Source of the DNA: Euryarchaeota archaeon UBA605
GTDB taxonomy: Archaea > Thermoplasmatota > Poseidoniia > Poseidoniales > Thalassarchaeaceae
DNA: 64,000 bases
Assembly: GCA_002504905.1 (NCBI GenBank)
Contig: DATY01000029.1
Location: forward strand, 6,906 to 70,905
Direction of reading: 5' to 3'
Shown here: positions 63,405 to 64,000 of the stretch, one piece after another
Numbering within the stretch: the stretch's first letter is position 1
How the letters are laid out: the number at the start of each line of letters is the position of its first letter
The notes under the pieces: generated by a model
What the model was told of the DNA's origin: nothing
The model's database searches: none
Seen by the model: the letters and a program-made list of their open reading frames with translations, nothing else
Program-made: the position numbers and the translations under genes

Positions 63405-64000
63405 ATGACAGTGTTAGGAGACAGGCCCACCTATTGGGAAAGGGCAAAAAAAGAGTTATCAAGTAATGACAAAATACTTTCAAAAATTATTAATGAATAT
63501 GACGATTTAGAATTAATATCCAGAGGAGATATATTCTTCACACTAATAAGATCAATAATTGGACAACAAATTTCTGTCAAAGCCGCTTCTACTGTCTGGT
63601 CAAGATTTACTGAAAGAGTTGGAGATATTAATCCAGAAAATATTCTATCTACTCATTTCGATGATTTAAGAAAATGTGGATTATCTCAAAGAAAAGCGGA
63701 GTATGTGATTGGCATTTCTGAATCTTGGCATGAATATGATAAGTTTGATTGGGAAAAAATGGAAGATCAAGAAATTATAGACAAATTAGTTAGTTTGAGA
63801 GGTGTAGGGAAATGGACCGCAGAGATGATTTTGATATTTACATTACTCAGACCCGATATTTTTCCAATAGGCGATATAGGGATGATTAGGGGGATTGAAA
63901 AATCATATAAATCTGGAGAAAAAATGTCTAAAGAGGAACTATATGAAATTTCAGATAAATGGAAACCTTGGCGAACTGTTGCATGTTGTTACATGTGGAG
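63405..64000 (+). CDS. HhH-GPD DNA glycosylase (AlkA-like), C-terminus beyond the window
   Basis: The first 198 residues of a base-excision-repair glycosylase of the 3-methyladenine-DNA glycosylase II kind. It contains FFTLIRSIIGQQISVKAAS (the conserved IxxQQ helix), the helix-hairpin-helix LVSLRGVGKWTAEMIL with the Gly-Val-Gly turn, and the catalytic Asp in IFPIGDIGMIRG. ATG 63405 is in frame with the whole domain; an upstream ATG at 63385 stops at once. The frame stays open to base 64000, so the end is not seen. It removes alkylated bases from DNA; the exact spectrum is not readable from sequence. Confidence 0.92.
   Translation, partial: MTVLGDRPTYWERAKKELSSNDKILSKIINEYDDLELISRGDIFFTLIRSIIGQQISVKAASTVWSRFTERVGDINPENILSTHFDDLRKCGLSQRKAEYVIGISESWHEYDKFDWEKMEDQEIIDKLVSLRGVGKWTAEMILIFTLLRPDIFPIGDIGMIRGIEKSYKSGEKMSKEELYEISDKWKPWRTVACCYMW

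Overview
The window is AT-rich archaeal DNA and fits a marine planktonic euryarchaeon of the Marine Group II type (Candidatus Poseidoniales). This placement is inferred from gene content, not from a marker tree. Supporting genes are archaeal-type GAPDH, archaeal PheT, GluRS and AlaRS, an archaeal S15, archaeosine synthase, CDP-archaeol synthase, a UPF0201 protein, archease with RtcB, and an STT3/AglB oligosaccharyltransferase. Very large secreted proteins beside densely packed housekeeping genes are also typical of that group. I see no rRNA, tRNA, CRISPR array, insertion sequence or prophage, and no gene-free stretch longer than 300 bases.

Layout. 1-6.4 kb: an edge-truncated subtilase and GAPDH on the minus strand, then a divergent pair of a GXGXG/glutamate-synthase-like protein and PheT. 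6.4-14.1 kb: a small ORF, a membrane-anchored SGNH-hydrolase-like ectoprotein, RNase HII, GluRS and a membrane protein with a cytoplasmic zinc ribbon. 14.1-17.4 kb (minus): archaeosine synthase, S15 and a possible inactive RecJ-like protein. 17.4-23.9 kb: a membrane ectoprotein, DnaJ, a zinc-ribbon membrane protein, a UPF0201 protein, a pyroglutamyl-peptidase/Nudix fusion and two small unknowns. 24-29.7 kb: a 1,906-residue calcium-loop protein with an embedded beta-propeller-like region. 29.9-33.2 kb: a metallo-beta-lactamase-fold protein and a winged-helix/STAND-ATPase/TPR protein. 33.3-48.5 kb (minus): a beta-helix surface protein, a membrane-tethered subtilase and a 3,173-residue oligosaccharyltransferase with extensions at both ends. 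48.6-56 kb: PurD, CarS, a surface protein, archease and a second calcium-loop protein. 56-64 kb: a tandem-domain protein resembling V4R, a class I aminotransferase, AlaRS, RtcB, a His-rich exported protein and the start of an HhH-GPD DNA glycosylase.

Two themes dominate. One is translation and RNA metabolism: three aminoacyl-tRNA synthetases, S15, archaeosine synthesis, RtcB with archease, RNase HII and DnaJ. The other is a large investment in the cell surface: seven big ectoproteins, two subtilases, and a giant STT3 probably able to N-glycosylate them. The giant STT3, tethered subtilase, beta-helix protein and STAND regulator lie head to tail on one strand and are the best candidate for a coordinated surface system.

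Expression signals look mixed. Several genes have a TATA-like box about 20-28 nt before the start codon, which suggests leaderless mRNAs. Both calcium-loop genes instead use GTG or TTG starts preceded by a strong AGGTGAT Shine-Dalgarno. Three promoters carry perfect dyads at or around the predicted transcription start. All eight convergent junctions abut within a few bases or overlap.
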